Assembly: GCA_003116995.1 (NCBI GenBank)
Contig: BDSL01000007.1
Coordinates: 310,001 to 374,000 of the forward strand
DNA from: Yamagishiella unicocca
Lineage: Eukaryota; Chlorophyta; Chlorophyceae; Chlamydomonadales; Volvocaceae
Direction: 5' to 3'
Length of the DNA: 64,000 bases
The notes below the pieces were generated by a model. That model was not told where the DNA came from, did not search any database, and saw only the letters and a list, made by a program, of their open reading frames with translations. Shown here one piece after another: positions 1 to 11,587 of this stretch. Numbering within the stretch: position 1 is the stretch's first letter; each line of letters starts with the position of its first letter. Position numbers and translations under genes: made by a program.

Positions 1-974
1 TGAAGGCGGCGAGGGTCTTCTTGGCGCGGGCAATCACATCCGCGGGAAACAGCTCCTCAACGCGGGGGTGGTCCAGCAGGAAAGGGGCTGCGCACAGAGC
101 CAGGACCTGAAGTGACGGAGACGGGAATGCCGTAAATTGGGTCAAACATCAAATACACTGCATGCCGACATGTGAGGTGCATGTGATACAGTAAAGGCCA
201 GCTTAATACATAGGACGTCCAGCTCAGCACGCATCGGCTTCTGCACGCGCAGGCTCCTGAGGGATGTAAAACAGCATACCACAGTCAAAACCGGCACGGA
301 AACGCTGGGAAGCAAGTGAACACGGCGAATGGAGAAGGAGGCTAAGACCACTCAGATGCATAAGCGCGCTCCCTCGGGACATCTTGACACACACCCAGCC
401 AGGGATACGGCCAGCAAAGTCATAACCCCAATTATCTAATCCCCACTTGCCACTATATACGGATAAGCGTGTTGACAGGGCACTACTTCCCGCAAAAGAA
501 GCATACCCCAAAGTCTGCGCCAAGCATGGAACACTTGCTGCGTGGATACCCGTCACACCTGGCGAGGGAACGTGAGCGGCTTGGCTCCGAGGGCATGTGG
601 GTTGCCGACTGCAGCAACGACACGCTGAAGATAAGGCAACGCCCAGATTTTGTGAAACGCATGAAGGATAACAACGGCGGTCAGGATAGCATACCGTTTG
701 TGAAAATGATCTCCTTGCCCTCCTTGCGCAGCTGCTCCGCACGCAGATAAAGCTCTCCACGCACAGCGTACTGCGTCTTTACGACATTCTCATTCAGCAG
801 ATGCGGGTGAAGCACCTTGCCCTCCTTAGCGTGCAGGTCATCGTCCTTTATCTCCGTGGGTTGGGGCAGAGCCGACTTCAGCCGAGTGCCTCCAACGCTC
901 CATGAGGCAGATAGCCCCTGGTTGCCCGCCCTGAAGAGGGCTGACACCAAGCGCGTAGCCTCCTTGCGGACCAT
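1..974 (-). CDS. Alanine aminotransferase, N-terminal part (runs off the left edge)
   Basis: PLP-dependent alanine:2-oxoglutarate (or glyoxylate) aminotransferase. Three exons are visible on the minus strand: 974-695, 608-559 and 106-1. Intron boundaries are GT-AG and the phases agree (280 nt leaves one base, completed by the 50-nt exon). Exon 1 starts at an ATG and encodes a basic, Ser/Arg/Ala-rich leader that looks like a mitochondrial or plastid transit peptide. It continues into the family segment LNENVVKTQYAVRGELYLRA. Exon 2 gives VGNPHALGAKPLTFPRQ, the conserved 'GNPQ-LGQ-P-TF-RQ' block. Exon 3 gives VLALCAAPFLL followed by the conserved 'P--FPADVI-RA' segment. The PLP lysine lies beyond the window. 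It is divergent with the ChaC-like gene at 1273. The family call is firm; the organelle is inferred. Confidence 0.88.
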
Positions 975-1272
975 TTCGTTGAAGATAACTCGACCGTTGG
1001 AGACTCTCCTGGGTCGCTGTTGCGTAGATCTTACGCAAGACCTAGAATCTACACAATACTGTAAAGCATCTAAGAGAACAGACCTTAATGGCCTTGCCGT
1101 GCGACATAGTAGTTTTCGTCCAGCCGTACCACGACAACTCAAATTAGCTGCAAGTCTGCAACCTAAGTGGAATACGCGCTGGACCGCTGAGATGTAAGGG
1201 CTCACTACAGCCTCTTTCAACGCGTCTCATCCTACGTGCCCAAAAAGCGTTTTCCTTGTTGTCATTGGCTGT
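975..1272. promoter_or_regulatory. Divergent promoter between AlaAT and ChaC-like genes
   Basis: Only 298 bp separate the start codons of two head-to-head genes, so both 5' UTRs and both promoters must lie here or overlap the neighbouring transcripts. I did not recognise a TATA box or other named element with confidence. Confidence 0.5.
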
Positions 1273-2579
1273 ATGGACCCGAATTTACAGTATCCAGAAC
1301 CGGTAAAGTCAATTTGGGTATTTGGTTATGGAAGCTTGGTCCACACTCCAAACTTTGCCTTCAACCAGCGGGCGGTTGGCTACATCAAGGGCTACCGCCG
1401 CGTCTTCTGGCAGGTAGGAAAGGATATATGCCTTATAGGGCGACAGCGATCCCCCCTGTTAAGTACATTGTCGAGGGGGTAGACCAGCGCATGCGCTCGG
1501 GTAAATCGTGGGGGGGGGGACGGCGAGGGGAACTAGCCGCTCCGCTGCATAGTACCCAAGGAGACCAAGCCCTTAGCCATCGTGATATTCGCCGTAATCC
1601 TAACATCTGGAGAGCTCCCGTCTTGCGGCACCTAAACCGAAATGAGTCTGCGGAAACCGCCTCTCTTGTGGCGCCAGACCGGAGATAGGCTTCAGCTCTC
1701 ATGAACAGGACGCGGAATGCCGCCATGCTAGTAATGAGCGTCTTATGATGGGTACCTCCCTTCACTGCCGTGTGACAGGGCTCCACGGACCATCGGGGTA
1801 CCCCGGAGCGCCCGGGGCGGACAGTCACCCTGACGGCGGACGGCCACCCAGCCGCGGCCACTTGGGGTGTCGCATTCCAGCTAGCAGGCACGCCCGAGGA
1901 GCAGGCCGCCGCGCTGTCGTACCTCGAGTGGCGGGAGAAACAGTACGATGTACGGCAGCTCGTAGATGTGCACGGGAAGGATGACGAGGTCCTGGTGCGA
2001 GGCGCGCTGGTCTATATTGCCAGCCCCGGCAATCCAAACTACCTGGGGCCGGCAGCTGTGTGCGATATCGCTATGCAGATCGCCACATCGAGGGGGCCAT
2101 CGGGGCCGAACTACGAGTATGTCTTCAAGCTGGCCGCTGCCATGCGCGCCATGGAGGTGCCGGACTCAGAGCTGTACGATCTAGAGGAGATGGTACGACA
2201 TGTGCTTGAAGGGATAGAGCCGTGCCCCTCGGGCCCAGCAGCTGGGGGCGCGGTAACTTCCGTTGTGGGGGCGCTCGTGGGTACCTCAGCTGTGGAAAGG
2301 GAAAAGGAGGAGCAGCCGCCGGACCATTATGACGAATTCCGGCGATGGCATCAGTTAGGGCAGCTTGGAAAGGCACATCAGCGAGACGCGAGCCTGCTGG
2401 AGCCGGAGCAGATGAACGTCCAGGGTGGGGACCCAAAGCTACAGCAGCAACAGCGTGTGTCGCAGCTATCCCCAGATCAGGCTCCTGCAGGCCATAGACG
2501 ACTGAGCCAAACTCAGGCGATATATTCGGTGGAAACAATGTGCGGGACAAGTGTACCATCGAGCTCGGAGCCCGGGTAA
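1273..2579 (+). CDS. ChaC-type gamma-glutamylcyclotransferase (glutathione degradation)
   Basis: Members of this family cleave glutathione to 5-oxoproline and Cys-Gly in the cytosol. Exon 1 is 1273-1413, exon 2 is 1779-2579; both junctions are GT-AG and phase 0, giving about 313 residues. Exon 1 has the fold-defining start IWVFGYGSL, where YGSL is the substrate-binding loop, then GYIKGYRRVFWQ. Exon 2 begins GSTDHRGTPERPGRTVTL, the signature after the ChaC intron, and carries YLEWREKQYD. The Glu in WREK corresponds to the catalytic Glu of the family. NPNYLGPA and the helix around YVFKLAAAMR complete the domain by about residue 195. The last ~110 residues are low-complexity, Gln/Pro-rich, and not typical of the family. 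Either this is a lineage-specific tail or a downstream intron is missed. Divergent partner of the aminotransferase gene. Confidence 0.88.
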
Positions 2580-3740
2580 AGCCAGAGCTGTGTAGGCGTT
2601 GACTCGCCGCAGGTGTTTGATCTCGAGTAGGCTGGACAGAAAGGGTCAGAAGGTGCACGGGATCATAAGAGTGCTGTCCTACTGGCGTTCACTCCGTTAC
2701 ACGGCGTCTTCCGGATGGGTGGCGGCGGATGGTATGTTACCAGTGCTTTTATCCGTGCCATTGCGTCTAGTGGAGTGGACGGCACTGCACGGGCCCCAAG
2801 GTGCTGTTACGCTGCCATTCCTTGTGGAATGGCGTCCGTGCGCTATGGGTTTCAGGGGCTTGCCACTATTACGATGGCAGCTCAGATTTATTGAACGAGT
2901 GACTCATAATTATCTGTAGAACCCCAACGAAAAAGCCTGCAGTTTCGACAACCCGTCACCGCCGAATACGTCCCTCCAGTAACATATCAGAGGCAATTAT
3001 GTGCAATCTGCATGGTTTGCTGCAGATCATGCAAGTTTGAGCTGAAAGGTATGTTCGCAGAATTTAGGCTGTCTGGTAGTGTACAGCACGAGCAATGTAG
3101 CTGGTATTATCGTTACATGCCCCTTCCGTGGTACGAATACCCAGGGCGGATCCGTGTTGTTGTAGTACGGCGTTTGTCGCCCGCTTTTCTGCGGCCATGA
3201 CAATCCCGCCCATGTGTGATTAAAGCTTCAAAAATTAGTTTTTCACAAACCATTCACACTCGGCCACTTCTCACGTTCGCACACCATTGCACATCACCCA
3301 AAAACGCTCGCGCATTGATGCCAGGCATTCGCGGCATCACGCGCAATTTGCTTACCCCAGGGACCTAGTAATCAGGCCAGATGATGGGTTATGCATTTTG
3401 CCCTCCACGTCTCTCCCAGAGAAATCCCATGGTACATTGCGCCTCGAGCAGCCATAGCGCATCCGGAGCTAGGAGATCTGAACGATAAAAGTGCTCTGCT
3501 GCCACAGCAAGCTCTAGCGCGGAGACCCAGCAAGCTCACCCATGGCGAAAACCCGAACCCCGAACAATCGGGGAACCGAGAACCACGTGCACCACGCAGC
3601 GGCGTGGCAACAATGGGGGAAGAGTATCCGCGCAGGTCGCCATCCCTACTCCTCGCCGTCACAAGTAATCCCAGCATTGTATTCAGTGCCGTTTACTCGA
3701 GCCGGCCGAAGAAGCCGGGTTATGAAACGAGGCCGGCAAT
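2580..3740. other. Intergenic region between ChaC-like and LHCA genes (convergent 3' ends)
   Basis: Holds the 3' UTRs of two convergent genes. The open frames here show no recognisable protein similarity. No RNA gene or repeat array was seen. Confidence 0.5.
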
Positions 3741-6135
3741 TTACAGGCGGGCCAAGTCGTTCTGCCAGACGGTGGTTGACCAGGGGTCAGCCAGGTGGGT
3801 GGCAAGGTTCTTCAGGGGGGTGGTGCCGGTGGTGTAGGCCTGCGTAGCAAAGGAACTGCCTCAATAACCGAAATCGATGCACGCAGGATAGGCTCGTCGG
3901 ACATAGATAACGCTCAACAACTCAACAACATCTAATATCTAGTCAGAATCCGGCAGAACGCGACATAACGAAGCAGGGTTAAGAGCTGCCATCAGTCACA
4001 CCTGGCCCATGAAGCCAGCGAATGCAAGCATAGCCAGGCGGCCGTTCTTGATCTCCTTGGTCTTCAGGCTCTTCAGGTCGCCCTTCGACCAGCCGAAGGG
4101 GTCGAAGATGCCGCCAGGGTAGCCGGGCTCGTTGCCGTCAGGCAGCTTGTTGCTGGTGAAGATGGGGTCCTGGTTGGCCGAGCCAGGCTTCACGAAGTCC
4201 TGGTAGCTGTGGGCACAGGAACGGAACAGCAGGCATGCGCAATGGGGGTTGGCGCGTGCAGGTAACAGCAGATGGCAAGGCAGACAGGTACCACCGGATT
4301 GTAGCCTTCGGCAGTAATTTTTCAACCAACCCCGCGGCTGTGCAGATCCCTCTTCGATTTCCAACACCTTTGTCACTCATTAGGCCCCCGCCCACAGCAG
4401 GAGCAAGTTGGAAGGTACTTCCGAAGCTCACCGGCGGATCTCAACCCAAGCGAACAGCAGCATCTGCACGCCGAACAGAGAGCTGGCCGGGGCGAAGTAC
4501 TCGAACTTGCCGGCGTCGTACCACGCCACGCCCGCGCCAGGCCACGAGAAGCCAACGCTGCTCAGAAGCTCTGGCACCAGGATACCGGCGACGGCAAGCA
4601 TGGCGAAGCGTGCGTTCATCAGCTCAGCCTGGGCGTACCTACAATGCCAAAAAGGAAAAAAATTAAATCTTCACGAGATTGATTGTTCATGGGTGCGTGG
4701 GTCAGCGTCAACGCTATAGGGTATTACATGCCGACACAACCAAATGGCGCCTCAGCGAGAACCACCAGCGATGGAAGGTGCCCGTGCCTGCCGGAAAACG
4801 TAAGAACTGTAATGCTCACCACCTCAGCTTCTCGGAGTCAGCACCCAGGAAGAGGGGGTCGAAGCCGAAGTCCTGCGCAGACGCGAACGTGCATCGTTGG
4901 TTTACGCGGCGAGGATTAGCTTCAGTGCTTTCTTCGTTGGTTTACGCGGCGAGGATTAGCTACAGTGCTTCCTTCAATAATGGCAGTGGTGGGACACTGA
5001 CCACGAAGTAGAGGTTGGCCGGCTGGCCGGCCTAATACAAAGTATGACTAACATACGTGTGAACACTCGGCCCCGCTGAAACCTGGATGCCGCCACCGAC
5101 CAGCTGGCCCTCTCCACGCCTCCCCCCCAAGCAAGGCTTCCTCTGTATTACACGTTCGTTTTCCATCCCAATACAGTCAGAACTCACGCCGGGCAGGGTG
5201 CCGTCCAGGTAGCCGGGCAGGGTGGCGCCAGGCATCCAGCTGGGCAGGCTGGCGTCGCGCACAGCGCCGCCCTTAGGTCGGCACATAGGACACGGACGGG
5301 TTTGGGCGAATCAGCAGGAATACCGGCCACACATAGGACACGGACAGGTTTGGGTGGATCAGCAGGAATACCGGCAAAGACGCGGATGCGTGATAGTCAT
5401 AGGCTGGTTGCTCTGATGGCAAGTGTTCCAAGGTTTGCGGGCGAGATAGATGGCAAGTGTTCCAAGGTTTGCGGGCGAGATAACTTGCCCGTGCGAAGCG
5501 ATAAATTACAAGGACAGCATTGCAGGCTACACGCGGCTCGGCTCACCTGGCTGGTCTTCCAAGCATCGATCCAGGCACGGGCCTCCTTGACGTTCTCCGG
5601 CACGGCGGACGCCTGAGCAACAGTTGGTAAACAGCACGGCAGGGCAACAGACGCGAAATAAGTCGTTGCGCTTCAAAGCGCAGCATGCTGACTTAAAAAT
5701 GGGACAGTGCATTTTCCTTGGGGTGCAGGTATCGCATCTGTTGACCAGGTTCAGTCTTTCCCTCGGCACTCGAGCAAACGCGCACAGGCCACCGACCAGC
5801 GCAACCTTGTCGTGATATGATATAGGGAACAAATCAGTCGTTATTTTGGGAACGCGGCATTCCAGGCCACACAAGCCTGCTTAGCGAACGAGCATGCAGC
5901 AGGGCTTCGCGGCGTCAAAACGCGAACAGGCAAACATCACAGCACGGGGGCCGGTATACTTCCACAGCCCAGCATACAGTGACATCCCCACTTGCTAGGC
6001 CTTGCGCGAATCAAGAGATCGGCCAGGAGGGAGACGCTCATGTCTCCTACTTGCCTTGACGGCGACGCTCGACCGGCGCGAGACGGGCTTAGCAGCCACG
6101 CCGAAGGCAGACGACTTGGTCAGGACGAACGCCAT
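3741..6135 (-). CDS. LHCA: LHCI chlorophyll a/b-binding protein (Asn-ligand LHCA type)
   Basis: Photosystem I antenna protein of the thylakoid membrane. Seven minus-strand exons were reconstructed with consistent phase: 6135-6055, 5612-5547, 5271-5188, 4872-4820, 4638-4432, 4206-4002, 3839-3741; 264 residues. Exon 1 is a chloroplast transit peptide ([16 protein letters not shown], then an Arg/Ser-rich stretch). The mature part shows [12 protein letters not shown], helix-1 motif [10 protein letters not shown] (Glu100, Asn103, Arg105), the lumenal segment before [16 protein letters not shown], and helix-3 motif [15 protein letters not shown]. It ends with [15 protein letters not shown], typical of algal LHCA. 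Asn103 replaces the usual His ligand of helix 1, as in LHCA proteins that host red-shifted chlorophylls. I recall Chlamydomonas LHCA4 as the closest relative but cannot verify this. The first intron appears to use a GC donor. Confidence 0.93.
4892..4972. repeat. Tandem duplication (about 39 bp x2) in an LHCA intron
   Basis: The string cgttggtttacgcggcgagg and its flank occur twice, about 39 bp apart, with a few differences, inside the LHCA intron between exons 3 and 4. Confidence 0.8.
5283..5484. repeat. Two adjacent short tandem duplications in an LHCA intron
   Basis: Two copies of a 49-bp unit containing cacataggacacggac and tcagcaggaataccggc are followed by two copies of a 34-bp unit containing ggcaagtgttccaaggtttg. 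They lie in the intron between exons 2 and 3 of the LHCA gene. Confidence 0.8.
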
Positions 6136-8715
6136 TTTTTCGGAGTAACGTGGAGACACCTTGGAAATGGCGCGTCCGGTGTAATTGATGAGGCGATTTG
6201 TCTACGACAGATCGTGGTTTCTGAGCAAACAGATCGTATTTTTATATCACGCACACCGATATATAACATCGTAGGTTCATCTGTCACCACCCTAGTATTG
6301 GAAGCTGAAACATAACTACGTGATACTGTGCGAAATAGCGCTGCGAAAGCTGCCCTGGACTGGCCATGCGTGGCCCACTGGCTGGGCCGGCTTGCCCTTA
6401 AATCGGAAAATATAAACATTCAACTATTACACTAAGCCCTGTTCCTCATGGCCGGATAGATGCGTGAGGTGCGCGAGGTTGCTGATTTGCTGCCTAAACC
6501 TTGCATTGCGTACAGTATCCATCTCTTGCAATGGGAAGTTGCTGGAAGATACTTCTGGACCAGGAAATGGCCATAGGGATTCAGTTCAGCTGAACAGCAA
6601 ATGTGTGCTGCAGGACCCTTGGGTCATATCACCCTGCAACGATTATGGCAGTCATTCTGCTGTTCATCTTCCACACGAGCACATGCATGGCTTTCTGCCC
6701 TGAGAATCTGAGTAACTGCAAATTTAGGGGACGATGCCAGGCGGCAAGCCCCTGCAAGCCTGCACAAGAGGGTCCAGTCTTGTATGGACAGGACTGGACC
6801 GGACGGGAGGGTGACGGCGAACACCCGCTCTTAACGTGTAGTAGGAATCTTTGGAACTGCCACCGGATGAAAATAGGCACGGCATACCGCATGGAGGCGT
6901 ACAGGGGATGCGAATGACACAGTTTGCATTGTGCGGCAGCACAGCGATCAAAGCGTGAGGTACGACGTGGTGTACGGAAACGATACCGTGTTCACCCAAG
7001 CTAAGAGTCAGCGTATGAACATGACCGAAACAATAAAGCATGCTTTGGTTCGCGGTCCATGAGGCTCCTGGCTCGTCTGGGCCTTACGAGCTTTTAATCA
7101 ATCAACGACAATCAATAACCAAATCACTGCATCTACGACACGACATGGCACATCGAATACCCTTCATGGCTCTGCAGTTCCAGAAACTTTGATGTTAGTT
7201 ATGCAGAGCAGGTTTCAACACAGCAAACGAAATCATTCCTAGCTATGTTGACGGGTTGAGGTCATTGCATCCCCAAAGGAGGAACATCACCATGCAAGTC
7301 TCGGAGCACAAAGCCATGCAAAAGCCTTTGGTGGTTGTCACACAGGGTCATGGTTGTCACACAGGGTCACACTAGACAGACTAGGCTCGCACCCTGAGGG
7401 CGCGAATGAAGACGCGTGGCTCATCCAGCTCTTTCCCGCGAAACATGCAAAACAGATGAAACACATGCAAAACATTTGGAACATAACTGCTCAACGCTTG
7501 GCCGCGGAAGTTAACGGTGCCGAGGAAACTACCGGTGTCACCGACCTGACTGAGATAGATGACCGTCATGTGCCTACCGGCCGCAATTTGTGAAAGATCA
7601 CAATAGACGGTTGTACACCGGCGCTGACCGGCGATAGTGTACACCAGCGGCCCATAGATAGTGGCTACACTGTAACTCTGCGCCTAACTGTGCGAGGCGG
7701 GTAACTTACATACCCTGTACATACTCGGGTGACTTGCACCCACATGCAGGCCGCGACTATGGTGATACTGAGTGATACAACCCGTCGTCCGGGATGGAAG
7801 AATGGGAATCGGTCATAGAATGTGGATGTGGCTGTCGAAGGTTAGGGTCGAAATTTGCAGTACTGCTGCAGGAATTAAAGTTTGTATATCAGCTCGCACC
7901 GAATTTTAGACCGCCTGAGACGAGCACTGCCATGCCCTGACCGTCCCTGGCAAACAGACACGCTTGACATGGTGAGTTCCCTATGGCTCCCTATGGCTTC
8001 CGTGCTCAGGAAGAAGGGTGGACACCTACGCTGACAACCACATACCCGGCACAACCAGTGCAGCATGTCGCATGAATACACGATGAAGTTAGGGAACCTG
8101 CGGCAGGGGCAAAGCGCTGCACACCTCCCGACATATCTCCGATGCTAGTTTGGAAACGTTGACATTTGGGGCCAGTCACCATGTAGCAATGCAACTCCAC
8201 ACGCCACGCATGCCGCCGCCCCCCGGAATATAACTACGATACAAAAATGTGACATACTCTTTATACAGAGCAAAAATGGGTTGGCAAGCAGGGCGCAAAC
8301 GTGCCCAGCAGTCCGATCCGGAAAGGTCGAAGCTGGGTCAACGTTTCTCATTTGCCACACATAATGTTTATTCTGGTGTTTGTATGCGACGAGTATGGCC
8401 ATTTGACTACGCTGACGCCTTTGCAGCTTTATCACGCAGAAAGGTGGACGGCATGAAGAGCAGCAAGATTTTGACACACCCGAACAATAAATCGAACACG
8501 TTAAATTTGCTCATCGCAGTATGAGAGTGTCCCTTCAAGACTTACCGGCACTCGATCTCCAGGGTGGGGTCGTACGGCGCGATCTCGCTGTTGGCGAGGA
8601 CCGCCCTTACGCCTACGAGCTTCGTTTGTCTACTGGACCTGCGAGACCTTGTGTGTGTTCCTTCCACCCGTTGTGCAGCTGTTGCGGCAGAGGCTTTAGC
8701 CGACCACTACCAAAA
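6136..8715. other. Intergenic region between divergent LHCA and PSBY genes
   Basis: About 2.6 kb between the start codons of two divergently transcribed photosynthesis genes. Contains their promoters and 5' UTRs plus AT-richer sequence. A short duplication (gttgtcacacagggtca twice near 7333-7369) is visible. No convincing coding exon was found. Confidence 0.5.
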
Positions 8716-10270
8716 ATGGCCACCCTCCGTATGTCCGTTCCTTCGGCTGTGGCTGTGCGCGCCTCTGTGCGCAGCGCCAAGCCGGTTCTGCCTGTGCGCA
8801 AGTCGGTCAGGGCTCTGGCGGTCCGCGCAGAGGCCAGCCAGCAGCAGGATGCCGCCTACAAGGTAAGAGCGACGTGGACCCTGCGCACTTCAATACGCAC
8901 GCCATGTAGACACACATCTATGGAACAACAACATTGATCTAGTTACAACAACTAGCGTGGTGGAAAGGCACGGTTTCCTTGCTGGACCAGTGTCATAGAA
9001 CCTTCGCTTTCGGGCCCTGGGGCCTGTGTCCACCTTGAACCGGACAACTCCAGAGCGTCAACGATACGATGTAAACATTTTGATTGTAAAGTTGCACCTG
9101 GTCTCCAGCCCCAAGTAGCACTGATGGCATAATCTTGCGCCTGCTCCTCTAGCGCAACGATGTTATGATGACATTTGTACCTTCCATGGAAATGCTTACC
9201 TGCAGTTTGGCACCGTCGCTACGCTGTCGACTGTTGCGTCGTCGTGGATGATGGCCGGCAACGCCAACGCAGCGACTGAGCTTGCCAGCCTGGCTGCCAG
9301 CGACAATCGCCTGGGCATTATCGCCACTCTGCTGGTTCCCGCTGTGGGCTGGGTTGCGTTCAATATCCTGGGCTCGTTGAAGGCACAGCTGGACCAGATG
9401 GACGCCAAGAACAAGCGCGCTGTCCCGGCTGCCATCGGCCTGGGCACCGCTGCCTCCCTCCTGGTTGCCCAGTCTGCTGAGGCATCGACTGAGTTGGCGA
9501 CCCTGGCTGCCAGCGACAACCGTGTGGGCATCATTGCCACTCTGCTGGTTCCCGCTGTGGGCTGGGTAGCGTTCAACATCCTGGGCTCGCTGCAGGCGCA
9601 GCTGTCCCAGATGGACGCCAAGAACAAGCGCGCTGTGCCAGCTGCCATTGGCCTGGGCGCCGCTGCCTCGCTCCTGGCTGCCCAGTCTGCTGAGGCGTCA
9701 ACTGAGCTGGCGACCCTGGCTGCCAGCGACAACCGTGTGGGCATCATCGCCACCCTGCTGGTTCCTGCTGTGGGCTGGGTAGCGTTCAACATCCTGGGCT
9801 CGCTGCAGGCGCAGCTGTCGCAGATGGACGCCAAGAACAAGCGCGCTGTGCCAGCTGCCATCGGTCTGGGCGCTGCTGCCTCTCTCCTGGCTGCCCAGTC
9901 TGCTGAGGCGTCAACTGAGCTGGCGACCCTGGCTGCCAGCGACAACCGTGTGGCCATTCTCGCCACCCTGCTGGTTCCCGCTGTGGGCTGGGTAGCGTTC
10001 AACATCCTGGGCTCGCTGCAGGCGCAGCTGTCGCAGATGGACGCCAAGAACAAGCGCGCTGTGCCAGCTGCCATCGGTCTGGGCGCTGCTGCCTCTCTCC
10101 TGGCTGCCCAGTCTGCTGAGGCGTCAACTGAGCTGGCGACCCTGGCTGCTAGCGACAACCGTGTGGCCATTATTGCCACTTTGCTGGTTCCCGCTGTGGG
10201 CTGGGTAGCGTTCAACATCCTGGGCTCGCTGCAGGCGCAGCTGTCCCAGATGGAGGCCAAGAACAAGTAA
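8716..10270 (+). CDS. PSBY: PsbY precursor polyprotein with five tandem PsbY units
   Basis: PsbY is a small single-span subunit of photosystem II. In plants and Chlamydomonas, a nuclear gene encodes a polyprotein that is cut into two mature PsbY chains in the thylakoid. Exon 1 (8716-8862) encodes the stromal transit peptide ending VRAEASQQQDAAYK. Exon 2 (9206-10270) is phase 0 and encodes FGTVATLSTVASS, then a first hydrophobic segment ending GNANA. Five PsbY units follow, starting at residues 72, 143, 214, 285 and 356, exactly 71 residues (213 bp) apart. Each has TELA-LAASDNR, a membrane span (ATLLVPAVGWVAFNILGSL), QAQL-QM-AKNK, and, in units 1-4, a second hydrophobic stretch (AVPAAIGLG...AAQSAEAS). 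That stretch resembles the cleavable signal between units of known PsbY precursors. Total 403 residues. The fifth unit ends at AKNK and a stop. Five units rather than two is the odd feature. TGTAA at 10658-10662 is a plausible poly(A) signal. Confidence 0.95.
9272..10267 (+). repeat. 213-bp coding tandem repeat, five units (PsbY units)
   Basis: Unit starts at 9272, 9485, 9698, 9911 and 10124 are spaced exactly 213 bp apart. Units 2-5 are nearly identical at DNA level, including third codon positions, which points to recent amplification or gene conversion. Unit 1 is the most diverged (Lys and Asp where the others have Gln and Ser after the span). The last unit is truncated after the mature part. 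Confidence 0.95.
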
Positions 10271-10657
10271 AGCAGCGGTATTCGCAGCGGCCATGTTCGT
10301 GTGTGTAGTGCCTGCTGTTGCGGGTTTTGCAGCTTGTTCCGCATACTAATTGTGCCTGACTGTAGCATTTTGCTACACACTAAGGCGTCTCGAGAGTTGG
10401 CGAGTGGCTGCGTCTTAGAAGATGCTGTTTGGTGTGGGGGGTCTGATGGACATGCAAGCGGCGGACCATGCCGTGATGAAGAGATGCGATGAGGACACGC
10501 AGTTGTCCTCAAACGGCCTTCTGTTTGCAGTGGGCTTGCAATTCCTTGCTCCCGGCCTACTGATTGCAGTAGCTTGCAGTTCCTTGCTCCTGTCTGTATT
10601 GGGCCCTCATTTTAGTCCAGGCGGGTCTTTGTAGTGCGGGTGGCAAATCGTTGCTGC

Positions 10658-10662
10658 TGTAA
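10658..10662 (+). terminator. TGTAA poly(A) signal, PSBY
   Basis: TGTAA, the usual polyadenylation signal of Chlamydomonas-type algae, lies about 390 nt after the PSBY stop codon. Confidence 0.5.
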
Positions 10663-10670
10663 GTGCCATG

Positions 10671-10742
10671 GGATCGGTGAGCAAGTGGGATTGGCGAGCA
10701 GGTGGGATCGGCGAGCAGGTGGGATCGGCGAGCAGGTGGAGA
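10671..10742. repeat. Short tandem repeat, 17-bp unit, about four copies
   Basis: Unit close to gtgggatcggcgagcag, downstream of the PSBY poly(A) signal. Confidence 0.8.
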
Positions 10743-11587
10743 TGCTTGAGGGTTAGCCGCAGGGCGGAGTGGACTCGGACCGGCCCCATATACATACACC
10801 TGTGAGAGAGCAGAGCTACGCTAAGCAGATGTCCTCCAACACCCAATAACCGTTTTGATGAGAAGATTATCAGACTACCGGTATCATGCTTGGTTTCAGT
10901 ACAGCCCCAAAAGCGCGTCGCGGCCTGACCTGAGCTGCTGTCGCAATAGATTTTTGTCGGCTGGCGCCTGTGTAATCCTAGCCATATACCATTACCATTT
11001 CCGCGTAGTTAAACTTCCCCAAGCACAAGGCACTGTTGCTGTTTGCATGAATGCAAGGGGTGCCATGGGTTCGCAGACGGTTAATTGGTACGGTTGTATG
11101 TATGTAGTTGTTCGGAGTTGCGTCACTCATCATCCCAATTGGCTGAAAACTGTCGACATCCCAACTGCAGCTCAAAACTGTCGGCATGCTGTTCCCTAAT
11201 AACCGTACTAATGACAGATGGTCACTTCAGGAAAACTACGTGCCTGAACGTGCGTCGCTCAACTACGAGTCTTAGGCCACGCAGGGCCGGGCTGATGGGT
11301 CAAACTCATGGTGATTGGGAGAGAATGAAAAACCGACCATGGCTACATAATGGCTACATAAGCCGTTCTGCGTAACTGAGTGGAAACATATAAGCAACAA
11401 TAACATGCCTGTGGAACCATTGTTTGTGGCAGGTTCACTTGCTTGGAAAGCGCCGAAACCAATTTTGACCATGATCTGTAAAAGTATTTAAATGCGTCCA
11501 GACGAAGCTCAGTGCGAGGCGCTGAGGGCACCACCGCACCAAACCGTGCGAAATGGGAGTCGGAAACAGTACGACAGACTAACAAAA

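Noticed and set aside
9196..10512. 438-codon open frame on the minus strand across PSBY
   Set aside because: An antisense shadow: the 213-bp repeat is a multiple of three, so one stop-free antisense frame is copied through all units. The sense strand encodes clear PsbY sequence with transit peptide and intron.
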